This document shows, piece after piece, positions 32,472-43,625 of a DNA stretch of 64,000 bases. The DNA is from Xanthoparmelia taractica (lineage: Eukaryota; Ascomycota; Lecanoromycetes; Lecanorales; Parmeliaceae), in NCBI GenBank assembly GCA_033085395.1, contig JANQBS010000179.1:19568-83567 (forward strand), in the 5' to 3' direction. The notes beneath the pieces were generated by a model that was not told the origin of the DNA, searched no databases, and saw nothing but the letters and a program-made list of their open reading frames with translations. Made by a program: the position numbers and the translations under genes. How positions within the stretch are numbered: position 1 is the first letter of the stretch; every line of letters starts with the position of its first letter.

Positions 32472-33872
32472 TCACGGATCAGTCCACGGCCCAATTTCCA
32501 AATCTACATGGTTAGCCCGCACATTCAACTCCACGGGCGGCTCAACGTGATATGCCGCCAACGGTATCTGCGGGAAATCCGGATTCGCAGAGTCATCCCG
32601 AAGGATTGCGTAAGAGGCCTTTCTCCCTGCGCCAAGGCTGTTGCCGTGGTTCGTGCTTTTGAGCAATGAGTAATCGGGTGGCGCCTTGCGATGGAATCTA
32701 CGACCGATTGTTGGTGCCTTTGGAGGGGAGCGATCCGATTTATGGAGGGCGAACGTATTGCGGAACAAGGGGCGGAGGGTAGGAAGGGATACTAGAATGA
32801 GGCTGAGGGCCTGTTCCGCACTGTGGGTGGCCTGTCAGTTGTCATGACGATTGCAGCGAACCGATCTTGAGGACACACCATGCCCATTTGACAACAATGA
32901 CTTCATTCCCTGTCGGTTCATTAAGTATGGGCCCATGAGGATATTGACATGGAAGGCAAAGCTTACAAGTGAAGTCCCTTGACCAGATGGTGTTCAGTGT
33001 GATTGCCTTCGCGACGGCGCACATTGCTGTACTGAAGATAGTATAAGTCAACGTATAGTGCCATTCATCTGGAGAACTCACAACACACCCAGACCCATCA
33101 GAACACACAGTACAACCTTAGTCCTCGTATTCATTTGCGTCCGATATATAACGAGGATCGGTATCCCCGAGCACACCAGATCCGTAAATGCATCGAGGCC
33201 TGCAAGAAACTATGAGCATCCTTTGCCATTCCTGTAACGATCATCTTACTAAAAGCAATGTATGTAGTAGTGTAAGCTGTACTGGGCGAGTAACATCTCC
33301 CATGTACTCCTAAATCCCACAAAGCGTTCAAGGGTCTACATTCTGCCAGCAACATGGCCAATTGGGCGACATGAACAGTGCCCACGAGGGCAATGTTGAC
33401 CCAGAGAAAAGTAGCGATGCGCCTTTCAACTCTATCGATAACACGGAGGATGCAAAGACACAGCGAGACTTTGACTAGCCCGAGACAGACAATGTGATGG
33501 GCTTGCGCAGCTATGCCCCACTGTTGCGTGGCATAAGCTCTAGCGGGACCGAGGCATTCGATGTGCTTTCCAAGACCTGTGTGAACCCATTTGGTGACGA
33601 AAAAGGTGTCCGGGAGGCCGATGAGCTGTTTTCACGTCATCAGTGCAAGTTTCTGAATGTCCGATTCCAAATGGTGGAAAGCCTACAGCGCCCGCAACGA
33701 AAGCATAGTCGTCCCAACCCAAGCCTCTGCCGAATTTCGTTCTGCAGTACAGTCGCAGCGACAGGAGGGAAATCGCTATGACCGTGAAAGACCATTCCAT
33801 CGCCAGGAGGGTAGACTGTTGGGACTCCTGGCATAGCAATTCGAGCCGCGCCGGAGAGATTTCGAAAGCCAT
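32472..33872 (-). CDS. rhodopsin-like (SAT4/PTH11-type) seven-helix membrane protein, second copy
   Basis: Six exons on the minus strand: 33872-33687, 33625-33250, 33199-33082, 33031-32967, 32909-32879 and 32820-32472. They total 1125 bases, 374 residues, all junctions in phase; one exon is only 31 bases. Family marks in order: short N-terminus; helix 1 followed by LYCRTKFGRGLGWDDYAFVAGA; a WHTGLGKH-type loop read here as WVHTGLGKHIECLG; IVCLGLVKVSLCLCILRVID; AECRPLNALWDLGVHGRCYS; AYTTTYIAFSLDAFTDLVCSGIP; VVLCVLMGLGVF; CAVAKAITLNTIWSRDFTW; and EQALSLILVSLPTLRPLF before an 85-residue hydrophilic tail. The paired Cys in the extracellular loops (ECRP and GRCYS) are typical of this subgroup. The start at 33872 is preferred over an in-frame upstream TTG. 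It is not a recent duplicate of the 8556-9899 gene: intron positions and sequence differ. Confidence 0.85.
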
Positions 33873-34771
33873 TGGTACAGGGGTTGCGTAATTGCTAAGA
33901 AAACAATAGACAGAGCATATAGCGATTGGCACCAAGTACAGACCTTTGCACCTGTGAAGACAAATCCCAAGAGTGTATGTTGAGATATGTAGAGTGAGAA
34001 AGGGGTCGAGAAGGCCGGTCAGTTGTCGATTTCGTGGGCTGTGTATTCAAGCCTTATAAGGCATTTTCTGGCACAAGCGCTTATTTATCTTGCATCCTTG
34101 GCACATTTTACTAAATGCGCTGTTCAAGTCCTGAAGTCCCTCTTGGCTTGGCTTTGAAGGCTGAGCCCCGCTAGAGATGCAGAAGCACGGCTCCCAATAC
34201 CTGAATGATTCTGGAAGTGGACACAAATGGTCAAGGGACCGGCGCCACTCACCGCTCTTGGTGAATAGATACATATTCCGAGGTTCCTCGAGTTTATGGT
34301 TATGGCTGGAAGTACCTTAGATATGTCTCACACGGTCAGCAAAGTCATGTAAAACGAGAAATTCGGAGGAGATCGCTGTTCATCTGCTGCAAGGGATTGT
34401 TGAGTCCAGGGACAGCTTGATGTTGTGCATAAACCAATGTCTCGGTATGTTTGGATAGGTGTCTATGGTCATACGAGTTGGAGTTGAGGGCTGACATCAG
34501 GAAGGAAGAAGCACGGAGAATTTTATCCACTAGACAAGCAGCCCCGCCAGTCGGTATTGGGGCAACACTAGATTTTAGCTGCACGGTACAAAGTAAAAGA
34601 ACGTCATGCGATGCTGAAGTTGTGCATAAGCCCTTGTTTAGAAGATATCGGAGGTGTATGGTTGCTTGTTTGCTTGGTCGTGACTCTGTGTGTGCTTGTA
34701 ATAATGGCCGAACTGCATATACATGCTCCTCATTCTCATTCTCTACGACTGTCCATGTTCTAAGGTCCATC
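33873..34771. other. intergenic, no gene supported
   Basis: Frames at 34345-34785 (minus) and 34451-34885 (plus) overlap each other and show no features. This is the promoter side of the second rhodopsin-like gene and the 3' side of the short F-box gene. Confidence 0.45.
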
Positions 34772-35329
34772 TTAGACTTTCTCATGAGTCAACCACTGAA
34801 TGTCGCGATCAGAGAATCTGAAACACGCCAGCGCAACGAGAATATTCGTCGCAGGATCGAAGTGCTGGAATATAGCGTCACGTAGCTCGGTAGGTAAATG
34901 CTCAAACCCACCTCTCAGCCGAAGCTCCACGTTCGTGAAGGTGGTGAAGAAGGAAGGTCTAGGCGCAAGATGGTGCAGGATGTGTTTGCGCAGGTTGAAC
35001 GGAAGGTAGCCTTCTCTTGGCCTTGACTGATCAATGACGTCCTCGAAAGAGCCGTAGAAGCCACAGCGGGGTTCCACGAGGATCTGCTTGAGCCTGGCGG
35101 TCGGCCAGGTTGGAGCGATGCCTTTGTGGCGCAGAAGGTGCCAAGTAGCCGTGATAAGTGACGGGTAGTCGCGAAGCTCAACGCGATCCAGAATGTTGAG
35201 CATGAGTTCGGCGGGAAGTTGGTAGATTGGGAGAGCGTAGAGCGCCTGGAGTTGCAGACCAGCCTGGAAGCGCTCCTCAATTGACTTTCTTGTTTCCTTG
35301 TCCTGCCTCTGAAGCGTCGAATGTGGCAT
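34772..35329 (-). CDS. short F-box domain protein
   Basis: Frame of 185 residues on the minus strand. Residues about 37-75 form an F-box-like motif (YQLPAELMLNILDRVELRDY followed by SLITATWHLLRHKG). The C-terminal part has a second similar helix pair (HLPTELRDAIFQHFDPATNI). That second copy makes the protein look like two F-box-type units joined by a loop with GCGFYGSFEDVIDQ-like sequence. Such small F-box proteins are abundant in filamentous fungi and would act as adaptors of SCF ubiquitin ligases; the substrate is unknown. The annotated ATG at 35329 lies inside the 3' coding end of the upstream membrane protein gene on the same strand, which is odd, and a downstream start or a separate first exon may be correct. 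Confidence 0.65.
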   Translation of the reverse strand: MPHSTLQRQDKETRKSIEERFQAGLQLQALYALPIYQLPAELMLNILDRVELRDYPSLITATWHLLRHKGIAPTWPTARLKQILVEPRCGFYGSFEDVIDQSRPREGYLPFNLRKHILHHLAPRPSFFTTFTNVELRLRGGFEHLPTELRDAIFQHFDPATNILVALACFRFSDRDIQWLTHEKV

Positions 35330-36173
35330 TTTGCTCTTCGCTAGTTCGAGAAATCCGACAGAGACCTTGCCAAATGTATCCGGAGAGATACCAGGCGAGT
35401 ACTGCTAAGACGATCAGGTAGACGCCGGTTGGTAGCAAAGACCTTGGAAATACGTTGAGTAGGAACGGGTCCAGGACTATGAGCAGGATCAGGTCACCAC
35501 GAAAGTAGTTTACAATGAGGGCTGGCTCACTGATCTCGACGTTTACAGGTGGGACATTTTGCATAAGCGTGCTGTTGGTAGTGAAGTAATCTGCGGCAGC
35601 AAACACTTGAAGGAAGAGAAGAGAATCCAGATCGCTTGCCACTCGGCGGTGTTCAAGATTTCGATCCGGTAAAGAAAAAGCTTGACGTAAGTCAGAGTAA
35701 GTGGCGAGAGAAGTGATCAGCTCTGGAGTGTCAAAGACTTGTGGTAGCGAATAAGTGGTCAGTGTGAAGGAAGTTGGTTGCTGTTTCGCCATATCAGCGC
35801 CCAGCCAACATCAATAAGATCTTTATACTCCGAAGGCACATTTCGATGGCGGGAAATAGGTAATGGATGTTAAGAGACTCACTGTAGCAGCCCAGCAGAT
35901 GCGAACTTCGTAGCGCTGGTGCTGCGTCAGTCTGTCAAGTAGGAACCATGCCTCAATGCCTTTTGAATTGGTAGGCGTTGGGAATGCTGCTGGTAGCTGG
36001 CGACGCAGTTGAGATTTCGACGGGGACAGGACTTCGAGGTTCAGGTCTTCAAGGTTGGGACGCTGCGGCGGGATTTGAATAGCTTCTGGCGCAAGGAAGA
36101 TGGTCTTCTCTACGTTGCCATGAACTAGAAAAATGCACCAGGCTAGGCTTTGCAGATATGCCAGAAGCCGCAT
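35277..36173 (-). CDS. conserved fungal secretory-pathway membrane protein, function unknown
   Basis: Two exons on the minus strand, 36173-35883 and 35780-35277, joined in phase by GTGAGT and AACAG to 795 bases (264 residues). The protein has a signal peptide (MRLLAYLQSLAWCIFLVHG). A lumenal or extracellular domain follows, with VEKTIFLAPEAIQIP, then WFLLDRLTQHQRYEVRICWA and QPTSFTLTTYSLPQVFDTPE, a beta-sandwich-like texture. The C-terminal part has one or two hydrophobic helices (DLILLIVLDPFLLNVFPRSL and GVYLIVLAVLAWYLSGYIW) and a short polar tail. I remember similar proteins of this length in many Pezizomycotina, annotated only as hypothetical, and cannot assign a role. It is divergent from alpha-tubulin with about 350 bases between starts. 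The last 53 bases overlap the ORF of the short F-box gene in another frame. Confidence 0.8.
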
Positions 36174-36523
36174 AGCTGGGCATGACTATAGTCAGTTGTA
36201 GCCAATTGCCTGTTTGAGGGAATTCCCGAGCATCTTCTAGTAAGCGTTGGCTCACTGGTAAATCTTAAGGATGTGCTCGGCTGCTCGGATTGACAAGATA
36301 TGTGTTCTGATACGGCCACATCCTTTAATCCGTTTTGAGTTAGACTTGTTGATCGCTTGCTTCGCGCTTTCTGCAGGGAACAACAACAAACCACACACAC
36401 AAACTTTCTCCTCCCAGCACCACACTCTTCACATTCTGCAGCCAACCCCCACTCTGCTGCCACGTTGTGACATCAAACACCTTTAGACAAGACACTTAGC
36501 AAGATCTTCAGCCTGCTATCATC
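36174..36523. promoter_or_regulatory. shared divergent promoter region
   Basis: About 350 bases between the divergent starts of the membrane-protein gene (minus) and alpha-tubulin (plus). It holds a CA- and pyrimidine-rich stretch just upstream of the tubulin ATG (about 36380-36520), common in highly expressed fungal genes. No specific operator can be named. Confidence 0.5.
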
Positions 36524-38282
36524 ATGAGAGAAGTCATCAGCTTGAACGGTGAGTCCCCACAATTACGCGCCTCTGCATCCTTCTTTACCCCTCTATTCAA
36601 ACACCACTCAACATACTGACTGTGAACGCAGTTGGCCAAGCTGGCTGCCAGATCGCCAATTCCTGCTGGGAGGTGAGCAATCCCATGCATCTTGAGACTC
36701 TCACACAAACACTGGGGAGTTCTGTCAACGACAAGGCTAAAAGGTTGTGTTAGCTCTACTGCTTGGAGCACGGCATTCAGGTGTGTTCCGATCTATACTG
36801 CCCTCTATGTGGATTGTGCAGCTGGTTTTGAGTGTTTGCTAACGTGTTTTCGGTTCTCAGCCTGATGGGTACCTCACGGAAGAGCGCAAAGCTGCCGACC
36901 CAGATCAGGGATTTAGCACCTTCTTCTCCGAAACCGGTATGACAGCATCAACACTCTCGCGGGCGACGACTAGGTTGCTAACCATATCCTTTTTAGGCCA
37001 GGGCAAATACGTCCCTCGTACCATCTACTGCGACTTGGAGCCCAATGTCGTCGACGAAGTCCGTACTGGTACCTACCGAGACCTTTTCCACCCCGAGCAA
37101 ATGATCACTGGGAAGGAGGATGCATCGAATAATTACGCTCGTGGTCACTACACTGTCGGAAAGGAATTGATTGACCAGGTCTTGGACAAGATTCGTCGTG
37201 TTGCGGACAACTGCTCGGGTCTACAGGGATTCTTGGTGTTTCACTCATTTGGTGGAGGAACTGGATCCGGGTTCGGTGCTCTGCTCATGGAGCGTTTGTC
37301 GGTGGACTATGGCAAGAAGTGTAAACTGGAGTTCTGCGTCTACCCCGCTCCTCAAGTCGCCACCTCCGTTGTGGAGCCTTATAATTCCATCCTGACCACT
37401 CACACCACTCTCGAGCACTCGGACTGCAGCTTCATGGTCGACAACGAAGCCATCTATGACATCTGCCGTCGCAATTTGGGTATTGAGCGACCCAACTATG
37501 AGAACCTCAACCGATTGATTGCACAAGGTAGTTTTGCCAAGTTGGGATAGGGAGGCTAGCGCTAACAATAATCTGCAGTCGTGTCTTCAATCACCGCTTC
37601 CCTTCGCTTTGATGGCTCACTCAACGTCGATCTAAATGAGTTCCAAACCAACCTAGTGCCATACCCCCGTATCCATTTCCCTCTTGTCGCATACTCGCCA
37701 GTCGTCTCGGCTGCCAAGGCATCACACGAGGCCAATTCTGTGCAGGAAATCTCGATGTCATGCTTCGAGCCCAACAACCAGATGGTGAAGTGCGATCCTC
37801 GCAATGGCAAATACATGGCCACCTGCTTGCTCTACCGTGGTGATGTCGTACCCAAAGATGTACACGTTGCCGTCGCAACGCTCAAGACCAAACGCACCAT
37901 CCAATTCGTCGACTGGTGCCCCACTGGATTTAAGATTGGTATATGCTACCAGCCACCGCAGATGGTGCCAAACGGAGACCTTGCCAAGGTCAATCGCGCT
38001 GTGTAAGTGGTGGCTCGCTCTTCTCCCTAGTCGAGATACTGACCTTTGATTAGATGCATGTTGTCCAACACTACCGCCATTTCCGAAGCATGGTCTGCCC
38101 TCTCACACAAGTTCGATCTTATGTACGCGAAGCGTGCTTTTGTCCACTGGTACGTTGGTGAGGGCATGGAGGAGGGCGAGTTCTCCGAGGCCCGTGAAGA
38201 CTTGGCTGCTCTCGAACGTGATTACGAGGAGGTTGCTACAGATTCTGCCGAGGGTGAGGAAGGTGCCGATGCCGAGTACTAA
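36524..38282 (+). CDS. alpha-tubulin
   Basis: Seven exons: 36524-36548, 36632-36672, 36754-36780, 36861-36936, 36997-37527, 37579-38002 and 38054-38282. They sum to 1353 bases, 450 residues, the standard alpha-tubulin length. The protein starts MREVISLNVGQAGCQIANSC. It has the nucleotide-binding glycine loop GGGTGSG at about residues 142-148 and the alpha-specific segment SITASLRFDGSLNVDLNEF, whose Glu stimulates GTP hydrolysis on the partner beta subunit. It ends in an acidic tail terminating in Tyr (GADAEY), as needed for detyrosination cycles. It forms the alpha/beta heterodimer of microtubules in spindle and cytoplasm. The four small 5' exons and the positions of introns after codons 9, 22 and 31 are typical of fungal tubulin genes. 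Many filamentous ascomycetes have two alpha-tubulin genes, so I give no specific symbol. Confidence 0.97.
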
Positions 38283-38836
38283 ATGGTCAACTGCTGGTCT
38301 TTGGAACTTGCTTAAGATCCGACTCCATGTCTTGGTCACATCAGATTGCTCCCCGTGGCCGGCGTTATTTGAGCCTTGTGTTTTCGGATCCTTGCCAATG
38401 GTTCTAGATTTTCCTGAGGTGCGGACTTGTGCAGAGAGAATGTGGATGATACAATGAAGCGGGTGTCTGCTATGAAACGAAATTGAAGTACAGTAAATCA
38501 ATAAAATCAAATGCTCATCACCTTTTTACTTGTCTGCAGTAAGGTAGAAATCCTAGGAGTTGAAAGTGTCTTGGCATCTTTAGGAGTCGGGTGTCGATCA
38601 TCAACGCTATAAATTCATAATCCCTGCATCCTGCTTGGGGGCAACAAATTGAATTCGCCCAAAACAGAGAGCTCTTCCACAACCAGGCGCCTTTCAGGAT
38701 ACGTTCTCTTCTCTTGAACCGATTTTCTTAATACATTGGCTCACGCGTCACTATATATGCAGTGACTAAACTTCTTTGTTGGCGCTGAACTCTGACTCCC
38801 GCTCTCCGCGGCGGACCGCCAAACCTCGTCCAAGAT
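38283..38836. other. intergenic, tandem genes
   Basis: 3' flank of alpha-tubulin and promoter of the Ede1-type gene. It contains an AT-rich segment with a probable polyadenylation context (AATCAATAAAATC near 38497-38509). No coding frame. Confidence 0.6.
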
Positions 38837-41800
38837 ATGGCTGACGTGGAGTCGCAGCAACGTGAGGTGCAGCGTATGTATAGGCTCCTAGCCTAGCGGT
38901 GGAATGTCAAGTCACTGAAGCTGACTGCGTTTCGATTCTAGAGCATCCCAACCTACACCTGAGCCCTGAGGAGCGACGCCTCTTCGGCCAATTATTCTCC
39001 GCAGCTGACAGCGAAAAGATTGGTGTGGTGACGGGGGAGGTGGCTGTGAAGTTTTTCGAAAAGACACGACTACCACCAGATGTGCTAGGAGAGGTAACCC
39101 TACTTTAGACCATGACAGTCCAAAATTCGTGCTGACATAGGCAAATCGTACAGATCTGGCAAATCGCGGACAGCGAAAACCGGGGACTACTCACACCTGC
39201 TGGATTCGGCATTGTCCTGCGACTGATTGGATATGCGCAGGCAGGACGGTCAGTTTCCGCTGAGCTTGCATTGAAACGTGAGTAGAATCTATAATCGAGG
39301 ACGAAAATGGGGAGTGACCACGCGTTCTGTAGCCGGTGGACCACTGCCCAAATTTGATGGTATTACGGCTCTCCCAGGACCAGCACAGGTGCCGGTACAA
39401 GCACAGCCTCTGCAAGCGCAGAACAGTGGGCCCATCAGAGTGCCTCCGTTGACTCCGGACAAGGTCGGCCAGTACTCATCTCTCTTCGAGGAGTCAGGCG
39501 CGCACAATGGAATACTATCAGGTATGGCTATCTCTTGCCCAGATATCCCCGCATCGGGGCTGAGTCCAATCGTATAGGCGAAACAGCAAAGCAAATTTTC
39601 GAGCGAGCGAATCTACCTAATGATGTGCTCGGACGCATATGGAACCTTGCAGATACGGAGCAGAAGGGGCATTTGGGGCTGACAGAGTTCATTATTGCCA
39701 TGCACCTACTGGCGTCCTATAAGAATGGATCTATGCGCGCCTTACCACAAATACTGCCTCCTGGGTTATACGAAGCGGCCGCCAGACGAGGTGTTGCGCG
39801 ACAAATGACAGGTTCTCGACCAATATCAGATAACGTCCCACCATCTGCGGTACCGAGGCAATTTTCAGGCACAGGATATCCAGCCCAAGCGCAACCTACA
39901 GCTCGCACACAGCAAGCACCCTTCCAGCAAGCGACTTCGACTGGCGATCAATGGGCGGTCAGTCCTCAAGACAAAGCACAGTTCGACCAGATATTTGCAA
40001 AGGTTGATACACAAAACCGTGGATACATAACGGGAGAGCAAGCTGTGGGCTTTTTTAGCAACTCCAGGTTACCTGAAGATGCACTTGCGCAAATTTGGGA
40101 TCTCGCTGATATCAATTCGGAAGGCCAGCTTAATCGAGATGAATTTGCTGTCGCAATGTACCTCATCAAGCAACAGCGTAGCAAAAGAGACGGCCGAGAT
40201 GTTTTGCCACAGAGTCTGCCTCCTAATCTAATACCACCAAGCATGCGTCGTCAACCTATAGCGCCACAGCAGCCTACCGCCCCGGTCTTCGACAATGCTT
40301 CAAACATCAGCGCGCCGAAATCCGCGGCCGAGGATTTGTTCGGTCTCGACGCATTCTCAGCTCCCTCGTCTCCGCCATTACAGCCCCTATCGAAGAATAT
40401 CGGCGACGCTACGTCCACTGCCACACCGCCTCGAAATACAAGCTCACCAGTGCCTCAACCATTCCAGCAACAACAGTCACAGGCTCAGTCATTCCCGCAG
40501 CAACAATCGCACTTTAAGCCATTCGTACCATCGTCCTCTTTTGGGCAAGCTATGATGACTCCTCAAGGCACTGGTACATCAGCAAGCACGGCCAGTCCTG
40601 TGGCGAAGAACCGGAGTCTCCCACAGCAGCAACCAAAACAGCCGTCTGCCATGGACGATCTTCTTGGAGACAATGATCCCGATATCAGCAAAAGACTCAA
40701 CAATGAGACATCGGAGCTTGCTAATCTATCGAATCAGGTCAGCAGTTTGACTGGTCAGATGCAAGATATTAAAAACAAGCGTGGCTCCACGGAACACGAT
40801 TTGTCTCAAGCACAATTGCAAAAGCGAGACTTTGAAGGTCGGCTTACTCAGTTGCGATCTGCGTATGAGCAGGAGGTCAGAGAGGTCCAAGCGCTGGAAG
40901 AGCGTTTGAGAGGCTCCAGGAGTGAGACACACAAGCTTCAACAAGAGCTGGCAATGATCCAAGGCACTCACGAGGATCTCCAGAATCAACATCGACAAAT
41001 CAGCGAGGCCTTCCGTATGGATCAGAACGAAAACGCAAATCTGAAAGACAAAATCCGTCAAAGTAACTCAGAGATCAGCGAAATGAAGCCGCAGCTTGAG
41101 AAGATGCGATCTGATGCCCGACAACAGAAAGGCTTAGTAGCGATCAACAAGAAGCAGCTTGCTACTAACGAAGCGGAATTGGAGAAGGCAAAGGCTGACT
41201 TGGAGGCAGCGGCAAGAGAACATGAGGAAGCTACGCGGGAACTGGAGCAAAGCAAACGCGACCTTGAGGCTTCGTCTCAAGCTGTTTCTGAAGTGAAAAG
41301 TCATGTTCGGAGTCCGCCAGCCGCAGTAGCCAGTCCTGCACCATTCACTGCAAGCATGAACCCCTTTTACCGTCGATCTTCAAATGCCACCACCGAGAAG
41401 GGAATGTCGCCTTTCCAGACACAAGCTGTTGTATCACCCAATCATAACGCCTTCGACAGCTTTTTTGGTCCTTCTGTTGGCTCTTCGAATCAGACCTCGG
41501 GTCCTCCACCATCCACATCTTTTAACAACGCTTCCCCTAATACTCTCCGCGAAGTACCTGAACAATCAATAGCTTCTAATCGGTCCCAAAATTCGTCGTA
41601 CGGTCCGGATATTCCAACACCATCAATTTCGCCACCACCTTTATCTAGTTTTAGCGATTCTCCCCAAAATATCAGCGAGCCGCCGGCGCCTCCGCAGTCT
41701 CGCCAGATAACCTCGAGCTTTCTACCATTCCGACCCAAAGTAGAGCGCTCTGACTCCGAGAGTCCATCGGTGAGAGCAAACCCTCCTGCAAGCCGTATGG

Positions 41801-43625
41801 GCGATAGGTCCGAACTGGAGGGATCAGCGGAAAGGCAGACCTCGGCCACTGAGCCTTCTATACCCGAATCGCCAAGGCAGCACTTTGCCGAGATGGCTGC
41901 GAAGCCTCCTCAGCCGGAGTCAATGCGGTTCACACCGCCGTCTTCACAGCAGACTCCCACTGCATCCAGTGAAAGTACTCGACAACAAGAAGCTGCCGTT
42001 CCTAACGAGATGGCTGAGTCCTCTGGTATGCCAAGTGCAACTCGGGATGTTCCCGGTGCCTTCCCTGGGGACGAGACACCTGAACCCGAGCCCAATTTCT
42101 TCCAATCTGTTGCGACACCGTACAGTAGCTCGAAGTTTGATCCTCGTGTTGATTCCAAACCCCGAGGCGGCTTTGCGGATTCCGCGAAAGAGCCATCAAA
42201 CACCACATCTGAGGGTTTAGCAGCCGGCAGTGATCCTTTTGCTATGGCCAGTGACGATATCCGTACTCCCGCTATTGCCAAGGATGACTTTGACACGGCT
42301 TTCTTGGGGATTGGTGATAAAAGAGCGTCAGAGCAAAGGGATACCAACATAATTGACGGGCCCGAGAGTGTCGATGCACCCAAGTCTTTTGGCGAGTTCC
42401 CTCCGATCCAGGAGTTTGGTGCCGAAGATGAGAGTGATAGCGATGAAGATCGTGGCTTTGGTGACAACTTTACAGTTCACTCTGCCAACCGAGCTGTTGA
42501 GTCAGGACCCAACCAGACGTTACAGGCTCCACCTGTGTCTGATAGTTTCGGGGTGGCGCCAAATCGTCCTCCTTTAAATACAGCTAACACTAATGATAGT
42601 CAGCTGCCCACGCCTGGCGCTCAGACATCGCCACCGACGTATGATCAGACTGTGGGAGCTCCACACGCTGAAGCTGGTCATCGTAGAGAGTCTAATCAAT
42701 TCCCGGCCGAGTATAGCGGCCTCCTGCCTTCTCGTGCTGATCCTACATCACCTACAGCCTCACCACCTCCCCCAAAACCAGTTGCACCGCCTGTTGCCTC
42801 AACAGCCGGCATTGATAGAGGTCTGAACTTTTTTGGCGAAGACACAACGGAGCAAGGGGCAAGCCATGCTACAATTAACTCCTCCTTCTCACACGACCAC
42901 TCCCCAATGTCTCCAGGCGCCTCAACAGACGCACCGTATGCCTACACACACACATCATCGTCGCCCCAACAGCAGACTCAGACTACCTATCCTCCAGTCC
43001 CAGCCAAAGCTTCCAATCACGACGACTTCGATGACGAATTCGGCGACCTTTCTGAAGCAAAAGAAGCTTCCGAAAAAGGCGACGACGACTTCACCTCCTC
43101 CCACCACAACGGCTTTGAAGATTTTAATCCCGTCTTTGACTCACCCGCCGTATCGCGCCACACAGCACAATCCTCCAGCACATTCCCTACTAATAATTCC
43201 TTCGCCGATTTCGAATCCTCCATATCAGGCACTGGTTCCTCATCGCATCAACAGCAAGGAGTGCAACAAACGCCGTCACATGATTGGGATGCGATTTTCT
43301 CTGGATTAGACACTCCGCAGAGCAATGGTGTGCAAATTGGACAAGGCAATGAGTTTCCCAGTCCGCCGAGAGAACCCAATGGTAAGGCTGCGGAGAAGCC
43401 GTCAATCAAGAGGACGATGACGGAAGATACAACTATGGACGACCCGATTCTGAAAGACCTGACTGGGATGGGTTACCCGAGAGGAGAGTCGTTGAAGGCG
43501 TTGGAGAAATTTGACTATAATCTTGACAAGGTACAGCGACCATCCACTTGCATGGTGCAGAATGACGATACTAACAGTGGGTGCCTAATAAACAGGCTGC
43601 TGATTACCTCGCCTCCAAATCTTAA
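38837..43625 (+). CDS. EDE1: Ede1-type endocytic scaffold with three EH domains and a UBA domain
   Basis: Six exons: 38837-38873, 38942-39093, 39154-39277, 39333-39521, 39578-43530 and 43596-43625 (4485 bases, 1494 residues). Three EH domains lie at about residues 13-105, 140-235 and 297-390. Each has the EF-hand-like pair and the ending LPPDVLGEIWQIAD, LPNDVLGRIWNLAD or LPEDALAQIWDLAD; they bind NPF motifs. Then come a Q/P/S-rich linker, a coiled coil at about 534-750 (oligomerisation), and a long Ser/Pro/Asp-rich disordered region with one NPF (SMNPFYRR) and one DPF, the AP-2 and EH ligand types. The C-terminus is a UBA domain (DLTGMGYPRGESLKALEKF...), completed only by splicing the last 10-codon exon (AADYLASKS). 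Ede1/Eps15 proteins arrive early at clathrin-coated pits and gather cargo and adaptors at the plasma membrane. Fungal homologues also form condensates through the coiled coil and Q-rich parts. Confidence 0.93.
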
